A program made the position numbers and the translations under genes. Below the pieces are notes generated by a model. It did no database searches. It was not told where the DNA came from and saw only the letters and a program-made list of their open reading frames with translations. From Streptomyces ruber (GTDB taxonomy: Bacteria; Actinomycetota; Actinomycetes; Streptomycetales; Streptomycetaceae), in NCBI RefSeq assembly GCF_014648075.1, contig NZ_BMQK01000003.1, positions 682,001 to 746,000 on the forward strand: DNA of 64,000 bases, written 5' to 3'. Shown here in pieces: positions 1-8,728 of this stretch (its first letter is position 1; every line of letters starts with the position of its first letter).

Positions 1-108
1 CCGATCGTGCTGAGGGCGCTCGCCCTGGCCGACGAGCAGGCCCCCGGCCGGGGCGCGGCCGGGTCCCCGCGGCCGACGGGGCCCGGCGCGCAGGATCACC
101 CCTCCTCG

Positions 109-495
109 TCAGCCGGCCGGGCCGCCGGCGAAGGGCAGCTCCCGCCACCGGCCCCCGGCCGGCTCCGGACACTCCACCAGCGACGGCAGCCGCGGCACGA
201 CGGAGGCGACGGCCCAGAGCGTGCCCACGGCGTTCACGAAGCGCAGGACGTCCCCGTCCGGCGGCCGCATGCCGTTGCGCCGCGCGCCGCGGTCGTGGAC
301 GGACTCGGGGCCGGGCCCGAGCGCGGCCGCGTCCCGCCCGACGGGGCCCGGGGTGACCGGCCCGAAGCCGGCGCAGAGGCAGCCGTCCACGCCGGAGAAG
401 AGGCCGGCGGGCGGGGAGCCGCCGCGGCCGGGCTGGAGATCGACCCCCGGGAACCGGCCTTCGAACGCCGTGCGTGAGCTCACGAAGCGTGCCAC
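109..495 (-). CDS. uncertain hypothetical protein, possibly a gene remnant
   Basis: An open frame of 128 codons starting at GTG. I do not recognise the product. The middle and C-terminal parts read like protein (for example LRFVNAVGTLWAVASVVPRL), but glycine, proline and arginine dominate the rest. A second plausible N-terminal segment (ATG near 556, starting MTCRQYGDEVRGRG) lies just upstream on the same strand in another frame, so this may be a frameshifted remnant. There is no clear ribosome binding site and no informative neighbour on the left, because the window begins here. It could equally be a chance frame in high-GC DNA. Confidence 0.25.
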   Translation of the reverse strand: MARFVSSRTAFEGRFPGVDLQPGRGGSPPAGLFSGVDGCLCAGFGPVTPGPVGRDAAALGPGPESVHDRGARRNGMRPPDGDVLRFVNAVGTLWAVASVVPRLPSLVECPEPAGGRWRELPFAGGPAG

Positions 496-858
496 GTAGC
501 CGGGCTCCGCGCCCCCGGACCTCGTCGCCGTACTGCCGGCACGTCATCGGGAACCCGTCACGCCGCACGGGCTCCCGCGGTACCAGGGGACCGGGCGGGG
601 TCACGGGGGTGCCCGGTCCGTGAACCACCGCGTGCTCACGTCCGGCTCCGCCCGCCGGCGCCCCGCCGGATCGTCGGGGGTCGTGCCCGGAGTCCGTGAT
701 CGCCCCCCGCTCCGACCGTGCCCCGATCGTCCCCTCCCACCGCCACGAGCGCCGGCCAGGGTGACCGTGCGTACTTCCGTGACCGGCGGGAACCCAGCGG
801 ATCACGGAGATCGCGCACCTCGCGCACCCCACGCACCATGGGAAGGAACGACGCAACG
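496..858. other. intergenic region before the GH15 gene
   Basis: About 360 bases without a gene I can support. It must hold the promoter of the GH15 gene, but I see no convincing -35/-10 pair. The only start-related signal is GGAAGGA at 841-847, eleven bases before the ATG at 859. Confidence 0.5.
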
Positions 859-2661
859 ATGGCCCAGGCCGAGACGGCGCCCCCGGAGCGGACGGACGGG
901 TACGCGGAGCTGCGCTCGTACGCGGCGATCGGCGACGGCTACTGCGTGGCCCTGATCGCGGGCGACGGCGACATCGACTGGTACCCGGCCCCCGACCTCG
1001 ACTCGCCGCCCGTCTTCGGCCGGCTCCTGGACACGCTGGGCGGCGGATACATCCGGCTCCGCCCCCGCGGCCCGTACCGGGCCGAACGGCAGTACCTGCC
1101 GTCCACCAACGTACTGCGCACCACCTACCGCACGCCCGGCGGCACCGTCCGGGTCACCGACTCCCTCAACGTCGGGCTGACCGGCAGACTGCCGTGGAGC
1201 GAGCTGGCCCGCCGGATCGAGGGCGTCGACGGCGAGGTGGACATGGAGTGGGCCGTGGTCCCCGGCAACGCGCTGAACACCGTCTCGCCCTGGGTGCAGC
1301 ACACGGAGACCGGCAGCATCGTGCAGGCGGGTGACGTCAACCTCACCGTACGGCTGAGCGAGGCCGGGGACGTGCGGCAGGGGGAGCGCAGCGTCGGCGG
1401 GACGCTGACCACCGCGCCGGACTCCCGGCACCTGCTGGCGGTGATCGTGACCCGCGACGGACCGGTGCCCCTGCTCGACGCCGACCGGGTGCTGGAGGGC
1501 ATCGGCCGCACCGTGCACCGCTGGGAGCAGTGGTCCTCCCAGCTCGGCTACGACGGGCCGTGGAAGGAGGCGGTGCTGCGCAGCGCCCTCGCGCTCAAGC
1601 TGCTGGTCCACGCCCCCACCGGGGCCGTGGCCGCCGCGGCCACCACCTCGCTGCCCGAGAGCCGTGACGGCGGCCGGAACTGGGACTACCGCTACGCCTG
1701 GATCCGGGACGCCACCTACACCCTCAAGACACTGCTGCGCCTCGGCGAGCCCGAGGAGGCGCACGGCGCGGTGGCCTGGCTGCTCCGGCTGGCCCGGCGG
1801 CACGACTGCGAGCTGCCCGTCATGGCGCGGCTCGACGGCGGTGAGCCGGAGGAGGTGACGTACGCGGACGTCCCCGGCTGGCGCGGCATCGGCCCGGTCG
1901 TCACCGGCAACCGCGCGGCCGGACAGCTGCAGCTCGGCGTCTACGGCGACCTGCTGGACATCGTCTGCACCTACACCGAGTACGGCAACGTCCTGGACGC
2001 GGCGAGCGGCCGGATGCTCGCGAACCTCGCCGACCGCGTCTGCGACCTCTGGCACCGGCCCGACTCGGGCATGTGGGAACTGCCGGAGGCCCGGCACTAC
2101 ACCAGCTCCAAGATGGGCTGCTGGCACGCGCTGGACAGCGCCGTCCGGCTCGCCGAGGCCGGGCAGATCCCGGGCCCCGCCGACCGCTGGCGCTCCGAGC
2201 GGGACCGGATCCGGCGCTGGATCGACGAGCACGGCTGGTCGGCGGAGCGCGGCGCCTACGTCTGGTACCCGGGCACCGACCAGCTGGACGCCTCGGTGCT
2301 GCTGCACGCCGGCTCCGGGTTCGACCGGGGCGAGCGGATGTCCGCCACGATCGACGCGCTGCGCGAGGAACTGGGCGCCGGACCGCTGCTGTACCGCCAC
2401 AGCGAGGCGCCCGGGAACGAGGCCACCTTCACCGCCTGTGCCTTCTGGACGGTGGAGGCGCTGGCGTGGGTGGGGCGGGGCGACGAGGCGGAACGGCTCA
2501 TGGGGGAGCTCGTCCCGCTCGCCAACGACGTCGGGCTGTTCACCGAGATGATCGACGCGGACGACCTGTCCTTCCTGGGCAACATGCCGCAGGGACTGAG
2601 CCATCTGGCGGTCATCACCGCCGCGCTGGCCCTGCACCCGCAGGAGCCCGGACCGCGGTGA
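859..2661 (+). CDS. glycoside hydrolase family 15 protein (trehalase/glucoamylase-like)
   Basis: A protein of about 600 residues matching actinobacterial GH15 enzymes annotated as trehalase or glucan 1,4-alpha-glucosidase, which release glucose from alpha-linked substrates by inversion. An N-terminal beta domain (YAAIGDGYCVALIAGDGDIDWYPAP) precedes the (alpha/alpha)6 catalytic barrel, with the signature NWDYRYAWIRDATYTLKTLL near residue 275 and the family's C-terminal stretch GNMPQGLSHLAVITAALAL. There is no signal peptide, so it is cytoplasmic, fitting trehalose or maltooligosaccharide turnover. I chose the ATG at 859 because GGAAGGA precedes it; the frame is open further upstream (ATG at 838), but that extension is low-complexity Arg/Ser/Thr sequence. 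It converges on the mannosyltransferase across a strong hairpin. Trehalase and glucoamylase specificities cannot be separated from sequence alone. Confidence 0.9.
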   Translation: MAQAETAPPERTDGYAELRSYAAIGDGYCVALIAGDGDIDWYPAPDLDSPPVFGRLLDTLGGGYIRLRPRGPYRAERQYLPSTNVLRTTYRTPGGTVRVTDSLNVGLTGRLPWSELARRIEGVDGEVDMEWAVVPGNALNTVSPWVQHTETGSIVQAGDVNLTVRLSEAGDVRQGERSVGGTLTTAPDSRHLLAVIVTRDGPVPLLDADRVLEGIGRTVHRWEQWSSQLGYDGPWKEAVLRSALALKLLVHAPTGAVAAAATTSLPESRDGGRNWDYRYAWIRDATYTLKTLLRLGEPEEAHGAVAWLLRLARRHDCELPVMARLDGGEPEEVTYADVPGWRGIGPVVTGNRAAGQLQLGVYGDLLDIVCTYTEYGNVLDAASGRMLANLADRVCDLWHRPDSGMWELPEARHYTSSKMGCWHALDSAVRLAEAGQIPGPADRWRSERDRIRRWIDEHGWSAERGAYVWYPGTDQLDASVLLHAGSGFDRGERMSATIDALREELGAGPLLYRHSEAPGNEATFTACAFWTVEALAWVGRGDEAERLMGELVPLANDVGLFTEMIDADDLSFLGNMPQGLSHLAVITAALALHPQEPGPR

Positions 2662-2736
2662 CGGCAGCCGGGCGTCCTCGCGGTGCGCGACGGTCCGGCA
2701 GCGCGTGGACGACGGGCCGGGAAGGCTGACACGGCA

Positions 2737-2773
2737 ACGGCCGTACCGCGGTGTGCACACGCGGTACGGCCGT
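2737..2773. terminator. bidirectional hairpin terminator
   Basis: Two perfect 14-base arms, ACGGCCGTACCGCG (2737-2750) and its reverse complement (2760-2773), flank a 9-base loop. The hairpin lies between the stop codons of the convergent GH15 and mannosyltransferase genes. There is no T-tract, as is common in Streptomyces terminators. Confidence 0.75.
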
Positions 2774-2822
2774 GTCGGCGCCCGGCCCGGGAACCACGGG
2801 CCGGGGCCCGCTCGGGCGGGAC

Positions 2823-4244
2823 TCAGGTGAGGGCCGCCGGCTGACGGCTGCGGCGGGCCGTCCAGGTCAGGACCGCCCAGGTCACCAGGCCACCGAGCAC
2901 GGCGGCTATCACGTACGTCCAGGTGGGGCCCCGGCCCGAAGGCATGATCATGAGGAGCAGGGCGACCACCGCGGCCTTCGCCCGGGTGTCGGCCAGGGTG
3001 CGCCAGGCCACCACGGCCAGCGGCACGCCGCCCCACAGCAGGTACCACGGCTGCACGGCGGGAGAGCACAGCACGATGGCCAGCAGGCTCAGCGCCGTGG
3101 CCCGTTCCGCCCCCAGGCGGGGAGCGCGCCAGACGAGGAAGAGCACCGCGCACACCCCGGCCAGTGTGCCGACGGTACGCGTGGCGGTGACCGCGCCGGG
3201 GGCCGCGTTCCAGTCCGCCGCGCCCGCGATCCACTCCAGCACGATGCCCAGGTTCGTGCTCACCGACAGCCATGTGTGCACCTCGGCGGGGGTGCCGGCG
3301 GTCCGCAGCCACCCCCAGCCCTGCCCGCACAGCAGCACGATCAGCCACAGCGCCGCGCCGGCCACCGCGGTGATGCCGAGCGCACGGCCCACGCGACGCC
3401 ACGGGCCCGGCCGCGCGGCCACCGCCACCATCGCGGCGCACGCCAGCGCCACCCCGGTGGGCGCCTTCACCAGCACGGCCCCCGTCAGGACCACGGTGCC
3501 CAGCACCCACCGTCCGGAGCGGTAGGCCACCAGACCGGCCATCATCAGACCGATCATCAGCCCCTCGTTGTGCGCCCCGCCGACCACATGGGCCAGGACC
3601 AGCGGGTTGAGCGGGGCCGCCCACCAGGCGCCGCCCTCACCGACGCCCGTCCGCGCCGCCAGCCGCTGCACCGACCACGCCAGCAGCGCCAGCCCGGCCA
3701 GTGCCACCAGCCGGTGCCCGACGGCCGCGGCGACCACGTGGTTCTCGCCGGCCACCGCCATCACACCCTGGCTCGCCAGCACGGACAGCGGCCCGTACGG
3801 GGCGGAGGAGTCCCGCCACACCTCGGGGACGTTGGCGGCGAGCGGGCCGCCCAGATCCGCCGGACTGGCCTCGTAGACGTTCCAGCCGCGCAGGGCCAGC
3901 GTCCCCTGGGCTATGTAGCTCCAGACGTCGGCGCTGAACAGCAGCGGCGAGGGCACCAGCGGCAGCGTCCAGCAGGCCAGTGAGCGCCACTGCTGCCGCC
4001 GGCTCATCTCCGCACCGGCCCGCAGCAGTGTGCCCAACTGCCACCAGGCCCACAGCATCAGCCCGATGCCGGCGTACGCCACCGTGGCGCCCACCGCCGT
4101 GAGCGCCGGGCCCGGCGCCCCCCACACCCCGTCCTGTACGCCTCGTGGCAGTGCGCCGGAGCCCCACGCGCCCACCGAGAGAAGCACGGAACCGTACGTG
4201 CCCCTGCGTATCCACTCTTCGACTGTGCTCCCCACCGTCCTCAT
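2823..4244 (-). CDS. polyprenol-phosphomannose-dependent alpha-1,6-mannosyltransferase family membrane protein
   Basis: A 473-residue integral membrane protein resembling the MptA/MptB family of GT-C mannosyltransferases, which take mannose from polyprenyl-phosphomannose on the outer membrane face. A dozen or so hydrophobic segments run the whole length. Near residue 115 the motif FSADVWSYIAQGTLALRG lies in the first extracytoplasmic loop, where GT-C enzymes carry their acidic catalytic residues; GGAHNEGLMIGLMMAG follows in mid-protein. Mycobacterial relatives build lipomannan; the Streptomyces acceptor is unknown. The start is the ATG at 4244, giving MRTVGSTVEEW, just after which the hydrophobic part begins. 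It is a single gene, convergent with GH15 and divergent from the transketolase pair. Confidence 0.8.
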   Translation of the reverse strand: MRTVGSTVEEWIRRGTYGSVLLSVGAWGSGALPRGVQDGVWGAPGPALTAVGATVAYAGIGLMLWAWWQLGTLLRAGAEMSRRQQWRSLACWTLPLVPSPLLFSADVWSYIAQGTLALRGWNVYEASPADLGGPLAANVPEVWRDSSAPYGPLSVLASQGVMAVAGENHVVAAAVGHRLVALAGLALLAWSVQRLAARTGVGEGGAWWAAPLNPLVLAHVVGGAHNEGLMIGLMMAGLVAYRSGRWVLGTVVLTGAVLVKAPTGVALACAAMVAVAARPGPWRRVGRALGITAVAGAALWLIVLLCGQGWGWLRTAGTPAEVHTWLSVSTNLGIVLEWIAGAADWNAAPGAVTATRTVGTLAGVCAVLFLVWRAPRLGAERATALSLLAIVLCSPAVQPWYLLWGGVPLAVVAWRTLADTRAKAAVVALLLMIMPSGRGPTWTYVIAAVLGGLVTWAVLTWTARRSRQPAALT

Positions 4245-4390
4245 TCGGCGGATCTTAGATGTTCGCCCGGGTCGCCCGATCGGCCCCCGGGGAATTGGGG
4301 ACGAACTCGGGATGCCGGGCGGGCGGCGGGCACGGTCTCCGCCGGCCGGGGCGGCCCGCCAGGGCTGCGCCTCCGTCCTCCCGCCGCCAC

Positions 4391-4421
4391 TTGACCTCAA
4401 GTCCACTTGAGGTCGCAGATT
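4391..4421 (+). promoter_or_regulatory. SoxR-type operator inside a 19-bp-spacer promoter
   Basis: Arms GACCTCAAGT (4393-4402) and ACTTGAGGTC (4405-4414) form a perfect inverted repeat with a 2-base centre. The inner 18 bases match the E. coli soxS operator except for the two central positions. TTGACC at 4391-4396 is a good -35. The hexamer CAGATT at 4416-4421 lies 19 bases downstream and shares three positions with TATAAT. Over-long 19-bp spacing with the operator in the spacer is the hallmark of MerR-family activation. The next start codon (4428) is seven bases past this hexamer, so transcription should begin at or next to the ATG. No soxR gene is in the window. Confidence 0.8.
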
Positions 4422-4427
4422 GGCCGT

Positions 4428-5129
4428 ATGACGCTCACCGGTACACCTCTCGCACATGGTTACGACGATCTGGGACGCCTGATGTCGCTGATGACCGGCG
4501 ACGAGAAGCACGGCCCGGCGGCCACCTCCACCCTCGACGCGCTGTGGGTCCTGTACGACCGTGTCCTGCGCGTGACACCCGAGACGGCCGGGGATTCCGA
4601 CCGGGACCGTTTCCTGCTGTCCAAGGGCCACGGGCCGATGGCGTACTACGCCGTGCTCACCGCCAAGGGTTTCCTCCCGGAGGACTGGCTCCCCGGTTTC
4701 GGCACCTTCGACTCGCCCCTCGGCCACCACCCGGACCGGACACTGGTCCCCGGGGCGGAGATCGGCTCGGGCTCCCTGGGCCACGGGCTCCCGCTCGCGG
4801 TGGGCACCGCGCTGGGGCTGCGCGCCCAGGGACACACGCGGTCCGCGGTGTGGGTGCTGGTCGGGGACGCCGAGATGGACGAGGGCAGCAACAGCGAGGC
4901 GCTCGCCTTCGCGGGGGCGACCGGGCTGGAGAACCTGCACGTCCTCGTGGTCGACAACGCCTCCGGCACCTACGGCCGGCGCGGCGGCATCGCCTCCCGG
5001 TTCACCGTCGAGGGCTGGTCGGCGACGACGGTGGACGGACGCGACCACGAAGCCCTGTACCGGGCGTACACCGCACCGCACCCCGGACGGCCGCACTGCG
5101 TCGTCGCCCAGGTCGAGTCCGCGCCCTGA
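4428..5129 (+). CDS. transketolase, N-terminal (TPP pyrophosphate-binding) subunit
   Basis: A 233-residue protein corresponding to the N-terminal half of transketolase, encoded as a separate subunit. Visible motifs are SKGHGPMAYYAVL near residue 65 and GDAEMDEGSNSEALAFAG followed by VVDNASGTYG, the thiamine-diphosphate and Mg2+ site, in the variant form seen in split transketolases. It needs the next gene's product for a complete active site and should transfer two-carbon ketol units between sugar phosphates. The ATG at 4428 has no proper ribosome binding site and lies where transcription is predicted to start, so the mRNA is probably leaderless. A SoxR box directly upstream suggests induction by redox-cycling compounds. 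A housekeeping-only role is less likely given the operator. Confidence 0.88.
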   Translation: MTLTGTPLAHGYDDLGRLMSLMTGDEKHGPAATSTLDALWVLYDRVLRVTPETAGDSDRDRFLLSKGHGPMAYYAVLTAKGFLPEDWLPGFGTFDSPLGHHPDRTLVPGAEIGSGSLGHGLPLAVGTALGLRAQGHTRSAVWVLVGDAEMDEGSNSEALAFAGATGLENLHVLVVDNASGTYGRRGGIASRFTVEGWSATTVDGRDHEALYRAYTAPHPGRPHCVVAQVESAP

Positions 5130-5160
5130 AGCCCGAGCACCGGAAGAGAGAAGACCCTTC

Positions 5161-6072
5161 GTGAACACGGACACCATGCGGGAACGCTTCACGCGCGTCG
5201 CGAGCGAACTCCTCGACGAGGATCCCCGGCTCGCCGTCGTCCTGGCCGTCATCTCGGCCGACCGTTTCGCGCGGGCCGCCCGGGCCCACCCCCACCGGGT
5301 CGTCGACGTGGGGATCCGCGAACAGCTCCTCGTCGGTGTCGCCGGCGGCATGGCCCTCACCGGTCTGCGCCCGATCGTCCACACCTTCGCCAGTTTCCTG
5401 GTGGAGCGGCCCTTCGAACAGGTCAAGCTGGACCTCGGCCACCAGGCGGCGGAAGCGGTCCTGGTCAGCTCCGGCGCCTCGTACGACGTCGCCTCCGGCG
5501 GCCGGACCCACCAGGCCCCCGGTGACATCGCCCTCCTCGACACCCTCGACGGCTGGACCGTCCACGTGCCGGGCCACCCGGACGAGGCCGAGGCACTGCT
5601 CCGGCACGCCGCCGCCGGGACCGGCACGCGGGTGTACGTACGGCTGAGCGAACAGTCCAACGGCACGGCACGGCCGGTCGGCCCGGGGCGGTTCCAGGTG
5701 CTGCGCGAGGGCCGCGCCGGGGTGGTCGTCGCGGTCGGCCCGCTGCTCGACGCCACGCTGGAGGCGACCCGCGGCACGGACGTGACCGTGCTGTACGCCT
5801 CCACGGTCCGCCCGTTCGACGCCGCCGGGCTGCGCGCGGCCGTCGCCGGGACCACGGCGGCCGACGTGGTGCTGGTCGAGCCCTACCTGGCGGGCACGTC
5901 GGTGTCCTTCGCCGCGGACGCGCTGCGCGACGTCCCCCACCGCGTCCTTCCCCTGGGCACGGCGCGCGAGGAGCTCCGCCGGTACGGCACCTGGCGGGAG
6001 CACGTCGCCGCACACGGTCTGGACGCGGCGGGGATCCGCCGGCAGATCGACGGCTTCCTGGCCCGCGGGTGA
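5161..6072 (+). CDS. transketolase, C-terminal (pyrimidine-binding) subunit
   Basis: A 303-residue protein with the transketolase pyrimidine-binding domain and the C-terminal domain. RVVDVGIREQLLVGVAGGMAL holds the conserved glutamate (in IREQ) that activates the thiamine cofactor; THQAPGDIALLDTL and VHVPGHPDEAEALL follow. It pairs with the preceding N-terminal subunit, 31 bases upstream in the same operon. The GTG at 5161 is chosen because it follows the purine-rich run GGAAGAGAGAAG; an ATG five codons later is an alternative. The reading frame is intact. Split transketolases in Streptomyces occur both in sugar metabolism and in natural-product clusters, and the substrate is not evident here. 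Confidence 0.88.
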   Translation: MNTDTMRERFTRVASELLDEDPRLAVVLAVISADRFARAARAHPHRVVDVGIREQLLVGVAGGMALTGLRPIVHTFASFLVERPFEQVKLDLGHQAAEAVLVSSGASYDVASGGRTHQAPGDIALLDTLDGWTVHVPGHPDEAEALLRHAAAGTGTRVYVRLSEQSNGTARPVGPGRFQVLREGRAGVVVAVGPLLDATLEATRGTDVTVLYASTVRPFDAAGLRAAVAGTTAADVVLVEPYLAGTSVSFAADALRDVPHRVLPLGTAREELRRYGTWREHVAAHGLDAAGIRRQIDGFLARG

Positions 6073-6117
6073 CGGAACGGGACCATGTGCCTGTTCCGGC
6101 GCCCGCGGGTCACGGGG

Positions 6118-6136
6118 CGGCACCCGCGGGGTGCCG
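6118..6136. terminator. short hairpin between convergent operons
   Basis: Arms CGGCACCC (6118-6125) and GGGTGCCG (6129-6136) around a 3-base loop, immediately next to the tryptophanase stop codon and 46 bases after the transketolase stop. It probably serves both convergent transcripts. Confidence 0.5.
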
Positions 6137-7510
6137 TCAGCTCTGCGGCGTCACCGGCTCCAGTCTGATGCTGAAGTGACGGAGGATCGGCGACTGGCCC
6201 ACGATGCGGTAACCGTGCACCGAGCCCGGGTCCTTGGCGATGTCCCCGAGGGTCCGGGCGACGTGGTCGTAGTGGCTGCGGGTGTAGACCCGGCGCGGGA
6301 GCGCCAGCCGGACCAGTTCGTACGGCGCGCTCCGGACGGGGTTGCCGTGCTCGTCCTCCTCGCCGAGGTACAGGGACCCCAGCTCCGCCGAGCGGATGCC
6401 GCCGCGCAGGTAGAGCTCGCACATCAGGGCGGTGCCCGGGTACTGGTGCGGCGGGATGTGCGGCAGCAGGCGCCCGGCGTTGACGTAGAGGGCGTGCAGA
6501 CCGGAGGGCTCGACGATGTCGACGCCGACGGAACGGATGCGGTCGGCCAGGTAGGCGGCCGCCTCCTCGCGCTCCGCCAGGTAGGACGGCTCGGTGACCT
6601 CCAGCAGTCCCTGGGTCATCATCTCGAGGTCGCGTCCGGACAGGCCGCCGTAGGTGGAGAAGCCCTCGGTGGCGATGAGCAGTCCGTTGCACCGTTCGGC
6701 CAGCTCGGGGTCCTTGAGGCCGATGAAGCCGCCGATGTGGACGATGCCGTCCTTCTTGGCGCTCACCACGCACCCGTCCGCCAGCCGGAAGGCCTCCTCG
6801 GCGACCTGACGGGGCGTACGGTCCTGGTAGCCGGGCTCGCGGCGGGTCACCAGCCAGGCGTTCTCCGCGAACCGCGCGGCGTCCAGGATCAGCGGGACGC
6901 CGTGGCGGCGGGCGAGTTCGGCCGCCCCCCGCAGGTTTTCCATGGAGACCGGCTGACCGCCGCCGCCGTTGTTGGTGACGGTCATCAGCACGGCGGCCAC
7001 GGGCGACTCGCCCGCGTTCTCCAGCGCCTGCCCGAGGGCGGCCAGGTCGATGTTGCCCTTGAAGGGGTAGTCGCTGTCGAGGTCCCTGGCCTCGGCGCAG
7101 GGCAGGTCGAGCGCCCGGCAGCCGGTCAGCTCCACGTTGGCGCGGGTGGTGTCGAAGTGGGTGTTCGACACCACGGTGTCACCCGGCTTCAGGAGCGCGG
7201 AGAACAGGATGCGCTCCGCCGCCCGGCCCTGGTGGGCCGGGAGGACGTGCGGGTAGCCGGTGAGTTCGGTGACGACCTCGTGCCAGCGGTAGAACGAGCG
7301 CGACCCGGCGTAGGACTCGTCGCCGCGCATGCCGGCGGCCAGCTGGTCCGCGGATATCGCGCCGGTCCCCGAGTCGCTCAGCAGGTCGATGGTGACCTCG
7401 TCGGCCCGCAGGTCGAACGGGTTGTAGGCGACGCGTTTCAGGGCGGCCTCGCGCTGTGGCCGGGTGGTGAGGGCGAGGGGCTCGACGACCTTGATGCGGT
7501 ACGGCTCCAC
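6137..7510 (-). CDS. tnaA: tryptophanase (tryptophan indole-lyase)
   Basis: A 457-residue PLP enzyme of the beta-eliminating lyase family, splitting L-tryptophan or a ring-substituted tryptophan into indole, pyruvate and ammonia. The PLP lysine lies in SAKKDG (K253). Three positions that separate tryptophanase from tyrosine phenol-lyase favour tryptophanase: Asp120 in HFDTT, Leu377 in AELGS where tyrosine phenol-lyase has the phenol-binding Arg, and His445 in LRHF where that enzyme has Phe. The start is GTG at 7510 after AAGAAGAG. It follows the indole prenyltransferase by 60 bases on the same strand, surely one operon, so the likely substrate is dimethylallyl-tryptophan and the product a prenylindole. 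Confidence 0.92.
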   Translation of the reverse strand: MEPYRIKVVEPLALTTRPQREAALKRVAYNPFDLRADEVTIDLLSDSGTGAISADQLAAGMRGDESYAGSRSFYRWHEVVTELTGYPHVLPAHQGRAAERILFSALLKPGDTVVSNTHFDTTRANVELTGCRALDLPCAEARDLDSDYPFKGNIDLAALGQALENAGESPVAAVLMTVTNNGGGGQPVSMENLRGAAELARRHGVPLILDAARFAENAWLVTRREPGYQDRTPRQVAEEAFRLADGCVVSAKKDGIVHIGGFIGLKDPELAERCNGLLIATEGFSTYGGLSGRDLEMMTQGLLEVTEPSYLAEREEAAAYLADRIRSVGVDIVEPSGLHALYVNAGRLLPHIPPHQYPGTALMCELYLRGGIRSAELGSLYLGEEDEHGNPVRSAPYELVRLALPRRVYTRSHYDHVARTLGDIAKDPGSVHGYRIVGQSPILRHFSIRLEPVTPQS

Positions 7511-7570
7511 GTGGGCTCTTCTTTCTGCGTTACGTGTTCACTGTGTGACTGGTGGTGCGGTGTCCCCGGA

Positions 7571-8728
7571 TCAGGCCCGGCCGGCTCCGGCGCGCTGGGG
7601 GAGGGACAGCGGCGGGCGGACCGCGTACGCCTCGGAGGAGAGGTAGGCGGTGATGCGGGGCTGCCGGTTCCGCTGGTGCGCGAGCGCCAGGTAGGCGATC
7701 AGGCCGACGCCCTCGTCGAGCCCGCGCGGGGTGAGCGCGGTCAGGGCGCGGCTGAGGACCGAGGCGTCCATGCCGAAGTGGGTCAGCAGGGCCGTCGCCC
7801 GGGCGAGGGCCTCCTCGTCGTCGCGGACGTAGTCCCGGACGGGGATGTGCAGGGTGAAGCCGCTCGGCGCGCCGGTCCCGCTGTCCGTGAAGGCGTGGCA
7901 GCTGAGCGCCGGACGGCGCAGCAGCCGAGTCTCCTCCTCGGCTCCCGGCCCGAGCGGCGGGGCCGTTCCGGCGGCCAGGTGGAAGAAGGTCTCGACCTGG
8001 TCCGCCGCCAGGCCGGGCACCGTACGGCTCATCGCGCGGGCGTCGGCGGCGGACAGGCGGGGGTGGGTGACGTACACCTTGACGCGCGGCGTCGTCCAGC
8101 TGCCCAGGTCGAGGGCGAGGAAGGGGTGGCCGGCCCCGTCGGGGAGCGCCGCGTACGCGTCGCGGTGCCCGAGCCGTCGCAGGGCCTCCCGCACGGTCCG
8201 GGAGCAGTGCCCGGCGCCGCCGGCGGAGGGGTTGAGATAGACCTTGACCCCGGGTACGCCGCCGGGGCGCAGCTCCAGCGCGTACCAGAGCGCGAGCGGT
8301 CCCTCGGCGGCGGCCGGGAAGAAGAGGTCCTCCAGCGCGTCGAGCTGGGCGGTGGAGAAGTCCCACCGGCCGGCCATGTCACGGATGACCGACAGGCCGA
8401 CGCGTCCGCTGCCGTCCATGTCGGCCGCGGCGAACCCGGGTTCGACCAGCATCCGCAGGACGGGGGCGGCGTCCGGGGTGAGGGCGAGGGAGAACTCGAC
8501 CGGGGTGTGGTCGTCGGAGATGAAGCTGGGCGAGAGCGGGGGGAGCGACAACGGCCGCAGCGCGGTGTCGCCCAGGGAGTCCAGGAGGACCTGCCCGTAC
8601 GTGGCCGTGTCCGCGTCCGCCAGCCCGGCGACGGCGCACAGGCGCAGCAGCTGGCCGAGCACGTGGTCGCCGAGCGTCGTTCCGCCGGGTTCCGCGGCCG
8701 GTGCGCCGGTCGTCGATGTCACGCTCAC
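7571..8728 (-). CDS. aromatic prenyltransferase, tryptophan dimethylallyltransferase (DMATS) family
   Basis: A 385-residue soluble protein of the ABBA-fold DMATS family, transferring a dimethylallyl group from DMAPP to an indole ring. Typical bacterial stretches are GVPGVKVYLNPSAGGAG, LDLGSWTTPRVKVYVTHPRL and FTLHIPVRDYVRDDEEAL, with the length expected for Streptomyces 5- or 6-DMATS enzymes. The start is GTG at 8728 after GGGAGG. It lies directly before tnaA. In known Streptomyces pathways a DMATS acts on L-tryptophan and tryptophanase then releases the prenylindole. Regiochemistry (C5, C6 or C7) cannot be read from sequence by eye. A hairpin 84 bases upstream may control it. Confidence 0.88.
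   Translation of the reverse strand: MSVTSTTGAPAAEPGGTTLGDHVLGQLLRLCAVAGLADADTATYGQVLLDSLGDTALRPLSLPPLSPSFISDDHTPVEFSLALTPDAAPVLRMLVEPGFAAADMDGSGRVGLSVIRDMAGRWDFSTAQLDALEDLFFPAAAEGPLALWYALELRPGGVPGVKVYLNPSAGGAGHCSRTVREALRRLGHRDAYAALPDGAGHPFLALDLGSWTTPRVKVYVTHPRLSAADARAMSRTVPGLAADQVETFFHLAAGTAPPLGPGAEEETRLLRRPALSCHAFTDSGTGAPSGFTLHIPVRDYVRDDEEALARATALLTHFGMDASVLSRALTALTPRGLDEGVGLIAYLALAHQRNRQPRITAYLSSEAYAVRPPLSLPQRAGAGRA

Noticed and set aside
6137..7510. Tyrosine phenol-lyase
   Set aside because: The phenol-binding Arg and its accompanying Thr and Phe are Leu, Asp and His here, as in tryptophanase.
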